From Eubacterium pyruvativorans (GTDB taxonomy: Bacteria > Bacillota > Clostridia > Peptostreptococcales > Anaerovoracaceae), in the NCBI RefSeq assembly GCF_900102225.1, contig NZ_FNBF01000012.1, forward strand, positions 1 to 51,750: a stretch of DNA of 51,750 bases, read 5' to 3'. The position numbers and the translations under genes are program-made. Of this stretch, positions 26,984 to 35,453 are shown one piece after another. The notes under the pieces were generated by a model. That model was not told where the DNA came from. It was given only the letters and a program-made list of their open reading frames with translations, and made no database searches. Each line of letters opens with the position of its first letter. The stretch's first letter is position 1.

Positions 26984-27646
26984 ATGATCAAGATTAGTGA
27001 AATGAATCTGAAGGGTGTGATGTTCGATGTGGACGGCACACTGCTGGACACCATGACCGCCTGGCACGACGACGGCGCCCGGTATCTGGCCCGTTTCGGG
27101 ATCGAGGCGGAGCCGGGGCTGGGGGACATCCTTTTTGCTGAAACGGCCCTGTCCGGGGCGCAGTATCTGATCGACCACTACGGTCTTTCTTTGTCCCGGG
27201 AAGAAGTGGCGGCGGGGGTCACCCGGGAAATGGAGGATTTCTACCGGGAGGAGGCGATGCCGAAGCCCGGGGCGGTGGCGCTGCTTGAGGCGCTGGCGGA
27301 CCGGAACATTCCGATGACGGTGGTGACCTCCACGGACGGACGATGCATCGACGATGCGTTCCGGCGGCTCGGGCTTCACCGGTTTTTTCAGGGGATTTAC
27401 AGCGCCGGGGATATGAAGACGACAAAATCCGAGCCGGTGATCTACCGTACGGCCGCCGGCCGCATGGGCACAGCGGCGGAGGAAACCTACCTGTTTGACG
27501 ACGGACTCTATGCGCTGAAGGCGGCGAAATCCTTCGGCTACGGTACGGTGGGCGTCTATGATTCTGTCAGTGAGGCCGATCAGCCGGAGATCCGGCGCAC
27601 GGCGGACTACTATGTGAACGGTCTGGAGGAACTGGTCTTAGCGTAA
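26984..27646 (+). CDS. HAD-superfamily phosphatase, beta-phosphoglucomutase-like
   Basis: A 220-residue HAD hydrolase. Motif I is DVDGTLLDT with the nucleophile Asp at residue 14; a helical cap follows (about 20-85); motif II is VVTSTD, the motif III lysine is in KTTKSEPVIY, and motif IV is YLFDDG. This subclass includes phosphoglycolate phosphatases and beta-phosphoglucomutases; the substrate is not evident. Motif IV has DD where a typical ED/DS pair is expected, a minor difference. CAGGAGATAACC lies upstream of the ATG. Confidence 0.85.
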   Translation: MIKISEMNLKGVMFDVDGTLLDTMTAWHDDGARYLARFGIEAEPGLGDILFAETALSGAQYLIDHYGLSLSREEVAAGVTREMEDFYREEAMPKPGAVALLEALADRNIPMTVVTSTDGRCIDDAFRRLGLHRFFQGIYSAGDMKTTKSEPVIYRTAAGRMGTAAEETYLFDDGLYALKAAKSFGYGTVGVYDSVSEADQPEIRRTADYYVNGLEELVLA

Positions 27647-27736
27647 GGCGGCCGGTATCTGTACATTTCGTTTCATTCGAAGTAAAATAACAGCGTACCG
27701 GAAGATTTGACAGAACCGACAGAAGAAGGAGGCACT

Positions 27737-28438
27737 ATGCACAGCAAGACACTCATCGTCGACGATGATCCGAATATCAGAGAAGTCCTGAGCGTTCTGC
27801 TCAGCAGTGAGGGATATGATGTGACCGAGGCCGAGAACGGCACTATGGCCCTGGAGAAAGTGAACAGCATGGCGTTCGATATCGTCATTCTGGATATTAT
27901 GATGCCGGATATGGACGGCATCGAAGTCTGCCGCAGGATCCGGGAGAAATCCTCGGTTCCGGTTCTCTTCCTGACGGCGAAGTCCCAGGACAGAGACAAG
28001 GTGGAGGCTTATACCACCGGCGGCGACGATTTTCTGGAGAAACCGTTCTCCCAGACTGAGCTGCTGATGAAGATCAAGTCACTGATCCGCCGGCATACCG
28101 AGTATGACAAGCCGGCGCCCCGGGCAGAGCGGCCGGGCAGTGAGGTGCTGGCGGATAACCTGATTGTGGATGTCAGGACCCGCTCCGTGCAGAAGAATGG
28201 CGTCCGGATTAACCTCACGGACAAGGAATTCGATATTCTCCGCTATTTCATGGAGCACCGGGGCGAAGTGGTCCGGAACAAGGATCTCTATGAAAGCGTG
28301 TGGGGGGAGGATTATCTCACCTCCGCCGGCAACACCATTATGGTTCACGTGCTGAACCTCCGGAAGAAACTGGAGGACGATGTCAGCAAGCCGAAGATAA
28401 TCAAGACGGTTTGGGGGAAGGGATATCGGATTGAGTAA
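27737..28438 (+). CDS. OmpR-family response regulator
   Basis: A 233-residue regulator: receiver domain 1-120 with phosphorylation site Asp53 (VILDIMMPDMDG), conserved Lys in FLEKPFS, and a winged-helix DNA-binding domain at about 135-233 (LTDKEFDILRYFMEHRGEVV and ending KTVWGKGYRIE). AAGGAGG lies 6 bases before the ATG at 27737. The stop codon overlaps the start of the sensor kinase gene, so the two are translationally coupled. Targets are unknown; the closest look is to VanR/PhoP-like regulators. Confidence 0.93.
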   Translation: MHSKTLIVDDDPNIREVLSVLLSSEGYDVTEAENGTMALEKVNSMAFDIVILDIMMPDMDGIEVCRRIREKSSVPVLFLTAKSQDRDKVEAYTTGGDDFLEKPFSQTELLMKIKSLIRRHTEYDKPAPRAERPGSEVLADNLIVDVRTRSVQKNGVRINLTDKEFDILRYFMEHRGEVVRNKDLYESVWGEDYLTSAGNTIMVHVLNLRKKLEDDVSKPKIIKTVWGKGYRIE

Positions 28439-30116
28439 GATTCTGGAATTTGTAAAGAAGAAACTGCACAGCGATCGGTTCGTTTCGCTGAATCTGAAAC
28501 TGACCATTGTGATTCTGCTGGCGGCCGGTCTTACTGTGGCGGTGCTGGGTGCCTGCAGTCTGCTGCAGACGGTGGTCACGAAGAATGTTTTTCAGGCCGA
28601 TTTCATGAAGAAGAAATTCGTGGACCGGCGGTATGAGGAGCTGAAGACATACATCCGGGATAACGGCGTGAAGTCCACCGACAAGGAGCTGCTGGAAGAA
28701 TGGATGGATGACAAGAAATACACCGAGCTCATTGTGTATAACAGCAAGGGACAGGTGTTTTCCGGCGGCTGGATCGTGGACTCCGACGGCACCGTGAGCG
28801 GAGACGGGGTGAATCTGGGGGGAAAGCAGAATGAAGATACCCGGAGTGCCCAGCCGCGGATCGAAAATAAGCCGAAGATCGATACCCAGCATTTTACCAG
28901 AGACACATTCAACCGGATTATCCGGTTCCGGGACAATTCCTGCTACGTATACATGAATGTCTACTACGAACAGGCGTGGATCCGGTTCATTCTGATCGTC
29001 AGTATCATCCTGGCGGTGCTGACATTCTTCCTGGTGATTCTGAAGTACAACAAGGCGGTGCTGCGCCGGGCCTTCGACATCGCAGCCGATGTGAAGCGGA
29101 TCTCGGACGGGGATATGGACTCCCAGGTTACCGTGGGACCTCACGATGAACTGGGAGAACTCGCGGAGAGTGTCAACCGCATGCAGCAGGCGCTGAAGGA
29201 GAGAAGTCTGGCGGAGCAGGCGGCGAAGGATGCGAATGCGCAGCTGATCACCTCCATGTCCCACGATATCCGGACGCCGCTGACGTCTCTGATCGGCTAC
29301 CTGGACATTATCGACAGCGGACGGTTCGAGACCCTGGAGGATCTGTCCCGTTACATTAAGTCCTGCCGGGACAAGGCCTTCCAGCTGAAGGGCCTTTCGG
29401 ACAAGCTGTTCAATTATTTCCTGGTGTTCGGCGCCCGGGAAGAGGACCCGGAGGAGCTGGAGGTTGTGGACGCCGGCATCCTGTTCCGTCAGCTGCTGGC
29501 GGAGCATATTTCCGAGATCATCGATTACGATTACGACACGAATTTCAATTATCAGGTGCCGGAACAGGTCATGATCCGCACGGATATTTCCGGGATTCAG
29601 CGGGTGTTCGACAACCTGTTCTCCAACATCATGAAATATGCCAACCCTGACTTCAACATTGAGATCAAGGCGAATGTGATCAATGGCAAGATCAAGCTGA
29701 TTCTCCAGAACCACATCACGGAAGAAGCGAAGAAAGTGGAGAGCACGAAGATCGGCGTGAAAACCTGCAAGAAGATTATCGAGGATACCGGCGGCAGCTT
29801 CCACGCCATGGAAGAGGAGAAAATCTATACGACCGAGATACTGATCCCGATTTTGTCCGAGGCGGAGACGCAGATCGCCATCGCAGAGCAGGAAGAGGAA
29901 GAGGCGGCGGAAGCCGAGGCGAAGGCCGAAGCGGAAGAGGAAGAAACTGCCGAAGTGAAGGCGGAATCAGAGACCGGACAGAAGGCGGGTGATCCGGCGG
30001 ATGGCGCATCCGGCGGTCCGTCTGCCGGGCCGGGAGAAGCGGGGGATTCCGCCGGTTCTCCGGAGGAGCCGAAACTCCGGCCGACCCCCGGCGTGGGAAC
30101 GGTTATCAAGTCATAG
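28431..30116 (+). CDS. Sensor histidine kinase, VanS/PhoR-like, with acidic C-terminal tail
   Basis: A 561-residue membrane sensor starting at TTG (28431) inside the end of the regulator gene, with GGAAGGG upstream. Transmembrane segments lie at about 22-46 and 184-205 around an external sensor of about 135 residues; HAMP 205-257; the H-box SMSHDIRTPLTSLIGYLDII has His278. The ATP-binding domain has a good N box (VFDNLFSNIMKYA), but the usual DxGxG and the glycine-rich lid are replaced by a short QNHITEEAKKVESTKIG-type segment. Residues about 480-561 are Ala/Glu-rich, then Gly/Pro/Ser-rich, and look disordered. Confidence 0.9.
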   Translation: MSKILEFVKKKLHSDRFVSLNLKLTIVILLAAGLTVAVLGACSLLQTVVTKNVFQADFMKKKFVDRRYEELKTYIRDNGVKSTDKELLEEWMDDKKYTELIVYNSKGQVFSGGWIVDSDGTVSGDGVNLGGKQNEDTRSAQPRIENKPKIDTQHFTRDTFNRIIRFRDNSCYVYMNVYYEQAWIRFILIVSIILAVLTFFLVILKYNKAVLRRAFDIAADVKRISDGDMDSQVTVGPHDELGELAESVNRMQQALKERSLAEQAAKDANAQLITSMSHDIRTPLTSLIGYLDIIDSGRFETLEDLSRYIKSCRDKAFQLKGLSDKLFNYFLVFGAREEDPEELEVVDAGILFRQLLAEHISEIIDYDYDTNFNYQVPEQVMIRTDISGIQRVFDNLFSNIMKYANPDFNIEIKANVINGKIKLILQNHITEEAKKVESTKIGVKTCKKIIEDTGGSFHAMEEEKIYTTEILIPILSEAETQIAIAEQEEEEAAEAEAKAEAEEEETAEVKAESETGQKAGDPADGASGGPSAGPGEAGDSAGSPEEPKLRPTPGVGTVIKS

Positions 30117-30170
30117 CTGACTTCAGCGTACGCCCGCCGGGCGTAGAAAGAATATGGAGGTGTGAGTCCA

Positions 30171-30914
30171 ATGGCAAGAAAAAAAGAAATTCCGAGGATC
30201 ACCGGTACGCTGCGCGCGAAAGCGATGCATCTTCCGGAATGTATCCACGATGCGAAGGGCATGGTGGTTCTGGGACGGCGGATTAAATCAGTGATCTATT
30301 CCACGGATATCGCCGTGATCCGGAACTGCGATGCGGACGCCGTACTGGCGGTCTATCCGTATACACCCCAGCAGGTGATTTCCCAGGCGATTATCAGCGC
30401 CTCCTCCATTCCGGTGTTCGTCGGTGTGGGCGGTGGGCTGACGAACGGCTTCCGTTCGGCGCTGATTTCCCAGGATGCGGAGGCCCAGGGGGCCTATGCC
30501 GTTGTGGTCAATGAACCGATGTCCGTGTCCAACATCCATCTCATTCACCGGGTCATCGACATTCCGATCATCGGAACTGTGGTGGACTATGACCGGGACG
30601 AGATTCAGTCCCGGCTGGATGCGGGCGTGAAGATTCTCAATGTGTCTGCGGCAAAGGAAACTGCGGAAGTGGTCTCGAAAATCCGCCGCCACTTCAAGAA
30701 TGTGGCCATTATGGCCACAGGCGGACCGACCGAAGAGACCATCGCCCAGACCATCAAGGCCGGTGCCAACAGCATCGTCTACACACCGCCGTCGATTGCG
30801 AAGATCTTCAGCGAGATCATGGCGGATTACCGTCTCCACGATGATGTGGTGGATTCACCGGAGTCGGCGGAAAACGAGAAGGGAGATATCCGGGACATGC
30901 TGCGGATGGTGTAA
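30171..30914 (+). CDS. Unknown conserved protein, possible TIM-barrel fold
   Basis: A 247-residue soluble protein that I cannot name. Alternating strands and helices, glycine-rich PVFVGVGGGLTNG and a late NVAIMATGGPTEETIAQTIK, KAGANSIVYTPPS pair of motifs resemble the phosphate-binding end of (beta/alpha)8 enzymes such as IGPS or ThiE, but no catalytic residues are recognised. The ATG at 30171 follows GGAGGTG at good spacing; a GTG three codons earlier is too close. It lies 54 bases after the sensor kinase, with a GC hairpin between (ACGCCCGCCGGGCGT), and ends at a strong terminator. Confidence 0.65.
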   Translation: MARKKEIPRITGTLRAKAMHLPECIHDAKGMVVLGRRIKSVIYSTDIAVIRNCDADAVLAVYPYTPQQVISQAIISASSIPVFVGVGGGLTNGFRSALISQDAEAQGAYAVVVNEPMSVSNIHLIHRVIDIPIIGTVVDYDRDEIQSRLDAGVKILNVSAAKETAEVVSKIRRHFKNVAIMATGGPTEETIAQTIKAGANSIVYTPPSIAKIFSEIMADYRLHDDVVDSPESAENEKGDIRDMLRMV

Positions 30915-30936
30915 ACGGCAGGTTTTCCGGAAGCAT

Positions 30937-30989
30937 CCCGGGGTGTGCGGCTCAGCCGCTGCCGCACACCCCGGGAATACGATTTTTTT
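30937..30989 (+). terminator. Terminator with perfect 15-bp stem
   Basis: CCCGGGGTGTGCGGC pairs with GCCGCACACCCCGGG (30961-30975); a T7 run follows after 7 bases. The T run also pairs with AAAAAATCGT at 31001-31010, giving an alternative hairpin just before the tRNA promoter. Confidence 0.8.
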
Positions 30990-31009
30990 CGCTGACAACG
31001 AAAAAATCG

Positions 31010-31038
31010 TTGACAGAAGATGCGCCGGATGTTAACAT
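31010..31038 (+). promoter_or_regulatory. Promoter of the first tRNA-Lys
   Basis: A perfect TTGACA and TAACAT, 17 bases apart, about 43 bases before the tRNA. Confidence 0.75.
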
Positions 31039-31080
31039 AATAAACGTGATTGAGAGAGCACGGACGATTTGAATATTTAT

Positions 31081-31156
31081 GGGTTATTAGCTCAGCTGGC
31101 AGAGCACCTGACTCTTAATCAGGGTGTCCAGGGTTCGAACCCCTGATAACCCACCA
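31081..31156 (+). tRNA. tRNA-Lys (anticodon CUU)
   Basis: A 76-base tRNA with encoded CCA. The acceptor stem is GGGTTAT/ATAACCC, the anticodon arm CCTGA-CTCTTAA-TCAGG with anticodon CTT at 31114-31116, and the T arm has GGTTCGAAC. It is identical to the copy at 33103-33178. Confidence 0.97.
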
Positions 31157-31162
31157 TAGTAG

Positions 31163-31191
31163 AAGACCTCCGGTTTCCCGGAGGTCTTTTC
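31163..31191 (+). terminator. Terminator of the first tRNA-Lys
   Basis: A perfect 11-bp stem AAGACCTCCGG/CCGGAGGTCTT with a four-base loop, then TT. Confidence 0.9.
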
Positions 31192-31341
31192 TGTATCACA
31201 TGCAGGTGTGACGCTGCGAGTCATTTCTCTGTCCGGGGCAAATTGCAGGTGAGTTTTCACCGAAATCCCCTCGCTTTAGATGCAGAAAAAATTGTGCAGC
31301 TGCATAACGCCGGGATAAAAGATTGTGTGAAACATAAATAA

Positions 31342-31360
31342 TTGTTGGATTTAACAACAA
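31342..31360. promoter_or_regulatory. Inverted repeat upstream of the symporter gene
   Basis: TTGTTG-gatttaa-CAACAA, in an AT-rich stretch about 70 bases before the symporter promoter. It may be an operator. The rest of 31192-31427 holds no gene. Confidence 0.4.
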
Positions 31361-31427
31361 ATAATTTTTAATCAAGTTATGAAAATATATCACTGCACAC
31401 AAATTCATACAAATTTACTTGGGGCCG

Positions 31428-31456
31428 TTGACATTGAATATTCAGAAATATACAAT
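31428..31456 (+). promoter_or_regulatory. Promoter of the sodium symporter gene
   Basis: A perfect TTGACA and TACAAT with exactly 17 bases between, about 42 bases before the start codon. Confidence 0.8.
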
Positions 31457-31497
31457 GATTCTACAACTTAGTGTTAGTGTTGTAGGAGGAGAGAGTT

Positions 31498-32895
31498 ATG
31501 GAACAAGCTAATTCGAAAGGCCAATGGGGCAGCAAATTTGGATTTTTGATGGCTGCCGTGGGTTCTGCCGTAGGACTCGGAAACTTGTGGGGATTCCCGT
31601 ACAAGATGGGAAAGAGCGGGGGCTTCGCCTTCCTGCTGATTTACCTGATACTGGTTGTCCTCGTCGGTGTTGTTATCATGCTTGCGGAGCTTGCGCTGGG
31701 ACGCAAGACCGGAAAAGGTGTTATTTATGCTTATCGTTCCGTGTCGAAGAAGTACACATGGGTCGGCTGGCTGGGCTGGCTGTCCCCGCTGCTGATCCTC
31801 GGTTTCTACTGTATGCTGGGCGGTTACTGTATTAAATATTCCGTTGCGAATATCGGTGACCTGTTTCATGCTTCCTGGGGAATCGGCGATGCGGATCCGG
31901 CGAAGTACTTCGGCGCATTTACGTCGAACATGGGACAGACCTGTCTGTTTACCCTGATTTTCACCATTCTGACTATCATCATCGTTAACGGCGGTGTTTC
32001 CGGCGGTATTGAGAAATTTACCACCGTTGCGATGCCGGCACTGTTCTTCATGCTGCTGATCGTCATCATCAGAAGCTGCACCATGCCGGGAGCGGGCGCC
32101 GGACTGTCCTTTGTCTTCAAACCGAACTTCGAGGTATTCAAGGGAGCCGGGTGGATCAGTGTGCTTGCCACGGCAGGCGGGCAGATGTTCTTCTCATTGT
32201 CCCTGGGTATGGGTATCATGGTAACCTATGGTTCCTACCTGAAGAAGGATGATAATCTGGAACAGAGTGCTCTGCTGATTCCGTTCTTCGACACACTGAT
32301 TGCGGTCATGGCAGCTATGGCAACCATGCCGGCAACCTTCGCCAGCGGACTGGATCCGGCGGCGGGCCCGGGCATGCTGTTCATCACCCTGCAGACTGTA
32401 TTCAACGCTATGGGAGCGGTGGGACCGATTTTCGGTTTCCTGTTCTACTTCCTGGTATTCATCGCAGCGATCACATCCTCCATTTCCCTGCTGGAGGCAG
32501 TTGGCTCCACCATTCTGGACATGAAGGAAGGAAGCGGTATCACCCGTACTAAGGCGACTCTCATCGCCGGTATCGTTGTTCTGATTGAAGGTCTGTTCAT
32601 TTCCTGCGACGGACTGGGCGCCAACGGATTCCCGCAGATTTTCGGACAGGGCTGCTGGCTGGATTCGTTCGACCTGGTATCGGAAGGTATCATGATGCCG
32701 CTGGGTTCCCTGGTCTGCGCAATTATCTTCGGATGGCTGAAGAAGGGTTACGTAGAGGAAGAAGTGAAGCTCTCCAGTGAATTCAAGATGAAGGGATTCT
32801 TCGACTTCTGCATGAAGTTCATCGTTCCGATCGCCATGGTTCTGGTTCTGCTGGGACAGCTTGACGGGTTCTTCGGACTGGGCATCTTCAGTTAA
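31498..32895 (+). CDS. Sodium:neurotransmitter-type symporter (NSS/SNF family)
   Basis: A 465-residue LeuT-fold transporter that moves an amino acid or amine into the cell with sodium. The first helix carries the family sodium- and substrate-binding signature AAVGSAVGLGNLWGFPY. Eleven or so membrane helices follow. The length and short loops fit the prokaryotic 11-helix forms such as MhsT or Tyt1. The substrate cannot be told. TAGGAGGAG lies upstream of the ATG. It is transcribed alone from its own promoter, between the two tRNA-Lys genes. Confidence 0.93.
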   Translation: MEQANSKGQWGSKFGFLMAAVGSAVGLGNLWGFPYKMGKSGGFAFLLIYLILVVLVGVVIMLAELALGRKTGKGVIYAYRSVSKKYTWVGWLGWLSPLLILGFYCMLGGYCIKYSVANIGDLFHASWGIGDADPAKYFGAFTSNMGQTCLFTLIFTILTIIIVNGGVSGGIEKFTTVAMPALFFMLLIVIIRSCTMPGAGAGLSFVFKPNFEVFKGAGWISVLATAGGQMFFSLSLGMGIMVTYGSYLKKDDNLEQSALLIPFFDTLIAVMAAMATMPATFASGLDPAAGPGMLFITLQTVFNAMGAVGPIFGFLFYFLVFIAAITSSISLLEAVGSTILDMKEGSGITRTKATLIAGIVVLIEGLFISCDGLGANGFPQIFGQGCWLDSFDLVSEGIMMPLGSLVCAIIFGWLKKGYVEEEVKLSSEFKMKGFFDFCMKFIVPIAMVLVLLGQLDGFFGLGIFS

Positions 32896-32940
32896 GACTA
32901 TTTAATGAACTGAGACACAACATACACACTAACATGATAG

Positions 32941-32968
32941 GGGGCCGTCCTGCGGGGCGGCTCCTTCG
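32941..32968 (+). terminator. Weak hairpin after the symporter gene
   Basis: GCCGTCC-tgcg-GGGCGGC stem without a real T run (CTCCTTCGGTT). It may be a Rho-assisted or inefficient terminator. Confidence 0.35.
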
Positions 32969-33034
32969 GTTGAGGAGGAACGGAAATCGGAGGAAAAAGA
33001 CGTAAACGCAGAAGTGGGGGAAAGGAAAAAAGTC

Positions 33035-33063
33035 TTGACACACTCTGCGGACGGTGGTAATAT
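33035..33063 (+). promoter_or_regulatory. Promoter of the second tRNA-Lys
   Basis: A perfect TTGACA and TAATAT, 17 bases apart, about 40 bases before the tRNA. Confidence 0.8.
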
Positions 33064-33102
33064 TAACGATGTTCTCACGAGAAAGGTGAGAGGGTAATAC
33101 AT

Positions 33103-33178
33103 GGGTTATTAGCTCAGCTGGCAGAGCACCTGACTCTTAATCAGGGTGTCCAGGGTTCGAACCCCTGATAACCCACCA
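33103..33178 (+). tRNA. tRNA-Lys (anticodon CUU), second identical copy
   Basis: All 76 bases including CCA match the copy at 31081-31156. The flanks differ, but both promoters have the same layout. The genomic island begins downstream of it. Confidence 0.97.
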
Positions 33179-33255
33179 CCAAAGTCCAAAACGAACCTTT
33201 ATCACTACAAGCGAGGATTCGCAGTAGAGATATGGTTCAATAGGGAATACGGAAT

Positions 33256-33281
33256 CAACGGCTGGTAGGCCGTTGTTTTTC
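33256..33281 (+). terminator. Terminator of the second tRNA-Lys
   Basis: CAACGGC/GCCGTTG stem followed by TTTTT, 78 bases after the tRNA. Confidence 0.75.
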
Positions 33282-33337
33282 GTTTTAGCGATCTATATAT
33301 CAGTAAGTAGCGGGTTTTAATCTCTCCGCGCGCAACA

Positions 33338-33371
33338 TAAACGCCTTGGAGTCATGTGTCCAAGGCGTTTA
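33338..33371. terminator. Perfect 12-bp hairpin, possible terminator
   Basis: TAAACGCCTTGG pairs with CCAAGGCGTTTA across a 10-base loop. It probably ends transcription on the minus strand beyond the broken secreted-protein gene. Otherwise 33282-33488 holds nothing I can name. Confidence 0.6.
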
Positions 33372-33488
33372 TCTCTTCCTTGATTAAGCGAAATATTACA
33401 GTTTTATCACTATCAATTTGGATTCTATGATGCGTAGCTTAATAAATGCTTATCATCGCAGGAACACGAATAATGGATTGTGGGTGCG

Positions 33489-34083
33489 TTACTCTACCCT
33501 ATGATCATAGTCCCACGAAAGAAAGACCTTAACGAAGCACGTTTTAGTATTTCCCGTTGGTGTAGAGTGCCCATCCACCTTGTAGTATTCCTTTTGAACT
33601 ATTTTATACTTTGTGTACTGTGGCCTATAAATAATGCGCCACCTTACGCCACTTGGAGGCGTTACAGAATAGCCACAAGAATGAGTTATTGAAACCCCTA
33701 TTGTGACCCCCCAGAGATGCTGCAATTGTTGCAATGCTTGTATATGAACCAGATATGGTGTTTTTCACAGAGATATTGCACCCGCTTGAGTTATTAAGGG
33801 CTACAGTCCCCGGGCCAGTACCTCTTGGACCTAACCTCCAGTCTCCGTAAGGATGGCTTGATACTGTTTTTGAGGTTATTTTCCAATATGTGTACCCATC
33901 CGTCTTAGCATTCCCATCCTTTTCGATATCATATTCTGTTTCATCCTCCTCAAGATTTACATTCCAAACCTCGCTATCTTTCGCAGGTACGAGTGTATCA
34001 ACTGATGCATAAGCGGGTGCAGGTAGCATAATTAGCATCGCTATCAATCCAGCTATTAACGAGGATATCCTTTTATCTCTCAT
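33489..34083 (-). pseudogene. Secreted protein of unknown function, frame broken in a G6 run
   Basis: The first part starts at 34083 with a signal peptide (about residues 1-26, ending APAYA). It reads well to ATIAASLG at about residue 125, then runs into GHNRGFNNS... and stops at 33625. The next frame continues sensibly as VTIGVSITHSCGYSVTPPSG and YRPQYTKYKIVQKEYYKVDG to a stop at 33489. The switch lies in six C (minus strand G6) at 33707-33712; five G would give one protein of about 197 residues. This could be decay, phase variation or a sequencing error. It overlaps the regulator gene by 11 bases. I do not recognise a family. Confidence 0.6.
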
Positions 34084-34573
34084 TTGAATTTGCCCTACTT
34101 TCTGAACGCTTTTTATATATCCCTATACCCACTAGCCCAACGCCAAGTCCAACTACCAAAATCATCGGAAGATGCTTTAAATACTCAAGAGCATTCGAAA
34201 AACACTCTCCTTTAATCTGCAATGACAAGAATTGGAACACAAACGACATAACAACAGCTACTAATAGCAATATGAATCCTATAATGATTATCGTAGTTGA
34301 ATTGCATTTATGTGTCGTCTTTTCCCCTTGAAGACTATCCTTTTGTTCTGTACGTTTTATCTGATCTACAGAGTCATATTTGTCGAACAATAAATATTCA
34401 ACAGGAACTTGGAAAAATTTGCTTATTAATACTATATTATCGGTATCAGGAACAGCGACATTTTGTTCCCACTTTGAGATTGCCTGTCTCGACACATTTA
34501 GCCTTTCAGCGAGTTTTTCCTGAGACATTGAATTATCTTTTCTTAGTTTGTATAGCTTTTCTCCAAACTTCAT
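34073..34573 (-). CDS. XRE-type regulator with two C-terminal membrane segments
   Basis: A 166-residue protein starting MKFGEKLYKLRKDNSMSQEK, a Cro/CI helix-turn-helix of the type ending SRQAISKWEQNVAVPDTDNI, common in Firmicutes. Residues about 93-113 and 134-154 are hydrophobic and place the protein in the membrane. The ATG at 34573 follows GGGAG; a longer in-frame start is not supported. Its last codons overlap the start of the secreted-protein gene, so the two are translationally coupled. By analogy with similar pairs it may sense the envelope or control its partner; this is inference. Confidence 0.82.
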   Translation of the reverse strand: MKFGEKLYKLRKDNSMSQEKLAERLNVSRQAISKWEQNVAVPDTDNIVLISKFFQVPVEYLLFDKYDSVDQIKRTEQKDSLQGEKTTHKCNSTTIIIIGFILLLVAVVMSFVFQFLSLQIKGECFSNALEYLKHLPMILVVGLGVGLVGIGIYKKRSESRANSNER

Positions 34574-34669
34574 GTTGAATTCTCCCAACACAATAATCAG
34601 CTGAATTCCATTTTTCGTGATAACCTTTGCTGTGTGCACAGCACTAATATACACTTAACAGCCTTTCTT

Positions 34670-34945
34670 CTACAACATATAGAACGTTACATTCTCGCAA
34701 CTAGAGTTTACATATTTACCTTTTGCACATTTATATGTGCTGCTAATCTTTAAGCGATCCTCGAAATCCCCGTCTTCCTTGGGCTTTCTGTTAAAAATTG
34801 TTTTTTCTTCATAAATACCGGAAATATCACTATTTAAAACATCGTTGTAAATCTGCTGTACCATCAACGAATCATCTTGCGTCTCTATCATTTTGTCTGT
34901 CTTTAACCGGATCATATATCCTGAGTCCAGCCCTTTCGATAGCAT
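34670..34945 (-). CDS. Doubtful small reading frame
   Basis: Up to 91 codons, overlapping the 3' end of the phage-like pseudogene in another frame. The later part (starting MVQQIYNDVLNSDISGIYEE) has plausible composition, but no start has a ribosome binding site and no family is recognised. It may be the remnant of a longer gene. Confidence 0.2.
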   Translation of the reverse strand: MLSKGLDSGYMIRLKTDKMIETQDDSLMVQQIYNDVLNSDISGIYEEKTIFNRKPKEDGDFEDRLKISSTYKCAKGKYVNSSCENVTFYML

Positions 34946-35220
34946 ACTGCATCAGTTTTTCAAGTGTGTTGCCCCAAGCTTCGGCCCATGATTCACGGCC
35001 GTATTTGCTCATCGACCTGCACATTTCTGTGATAATAAGTATAGCTTTTATGATAATGCTGTCATACTTATCAGGCTCCCTTTTGCCATCGAATTTTTTG
35101 ATCGATTCAGAAACCGGCTTGGTAATCAGCTCACTCTTGACCGCCAGCAGGCCCTCGGGTGGTGCGCTCTCATACGGCGAGGCCTTAATGGCAATGCTTT
35201 TTTTGATGTTCCTTTTCCAT
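34872..35220 (-). pseudogene. Phage/ICE-type small protein, frame broken in an A7 run
   Basis: After MEKEHQ (start at 35220) the frame would stop within 6 codons. The adjacent frame gives a good protein, SIAIKASPYESAPPEGLLAV, KSELITKPVSESIKKFDGKR, then WAEAWGNTLEKLMQYAIERA, ending at 34872. The switch is at seven T (minus strand A7), 35198-35204; six would restore one frame of about 115 residues. In-frame sequence continues upstream to a TGA near 35322, so the gene may once have been longer. It resembles small proteins of clostridial prophages by impression only. Confidence 0.5.
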
Positions 35221-35453
35221 ACCTGTCTTGGCAGGAGTACGTGTGGCTACATTGTGGCTGCAGTCCACATGCTCCTGTATGACTCCTGCCATGTGCTCCT
35301 GTGATGCGCCTGCTGCGTACACCTCATATGCTCCTGCGCGGCTCCTGCCGGCTGCTCATGGTTCAGTCAGCACGGTACTCTATACCCCTCGAAAAATGTC
35401 TCTCTCAGCGACCGATTTTCGAAAAAACCGTTAGCTAGCTCAACTTTTTTTGA

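Noticed and set aside
33489-34083. Lactococcin-972-type bacteriocin
   Set aside because: Size and signal peptide are suggestive, but the characteristic motifs of that family are not seen.
34670-34945. Confident call of a 91-residue gene
   Set aside because: No usable ribosome binding site and overlap with a better frame; kept only as a doubtful entry.
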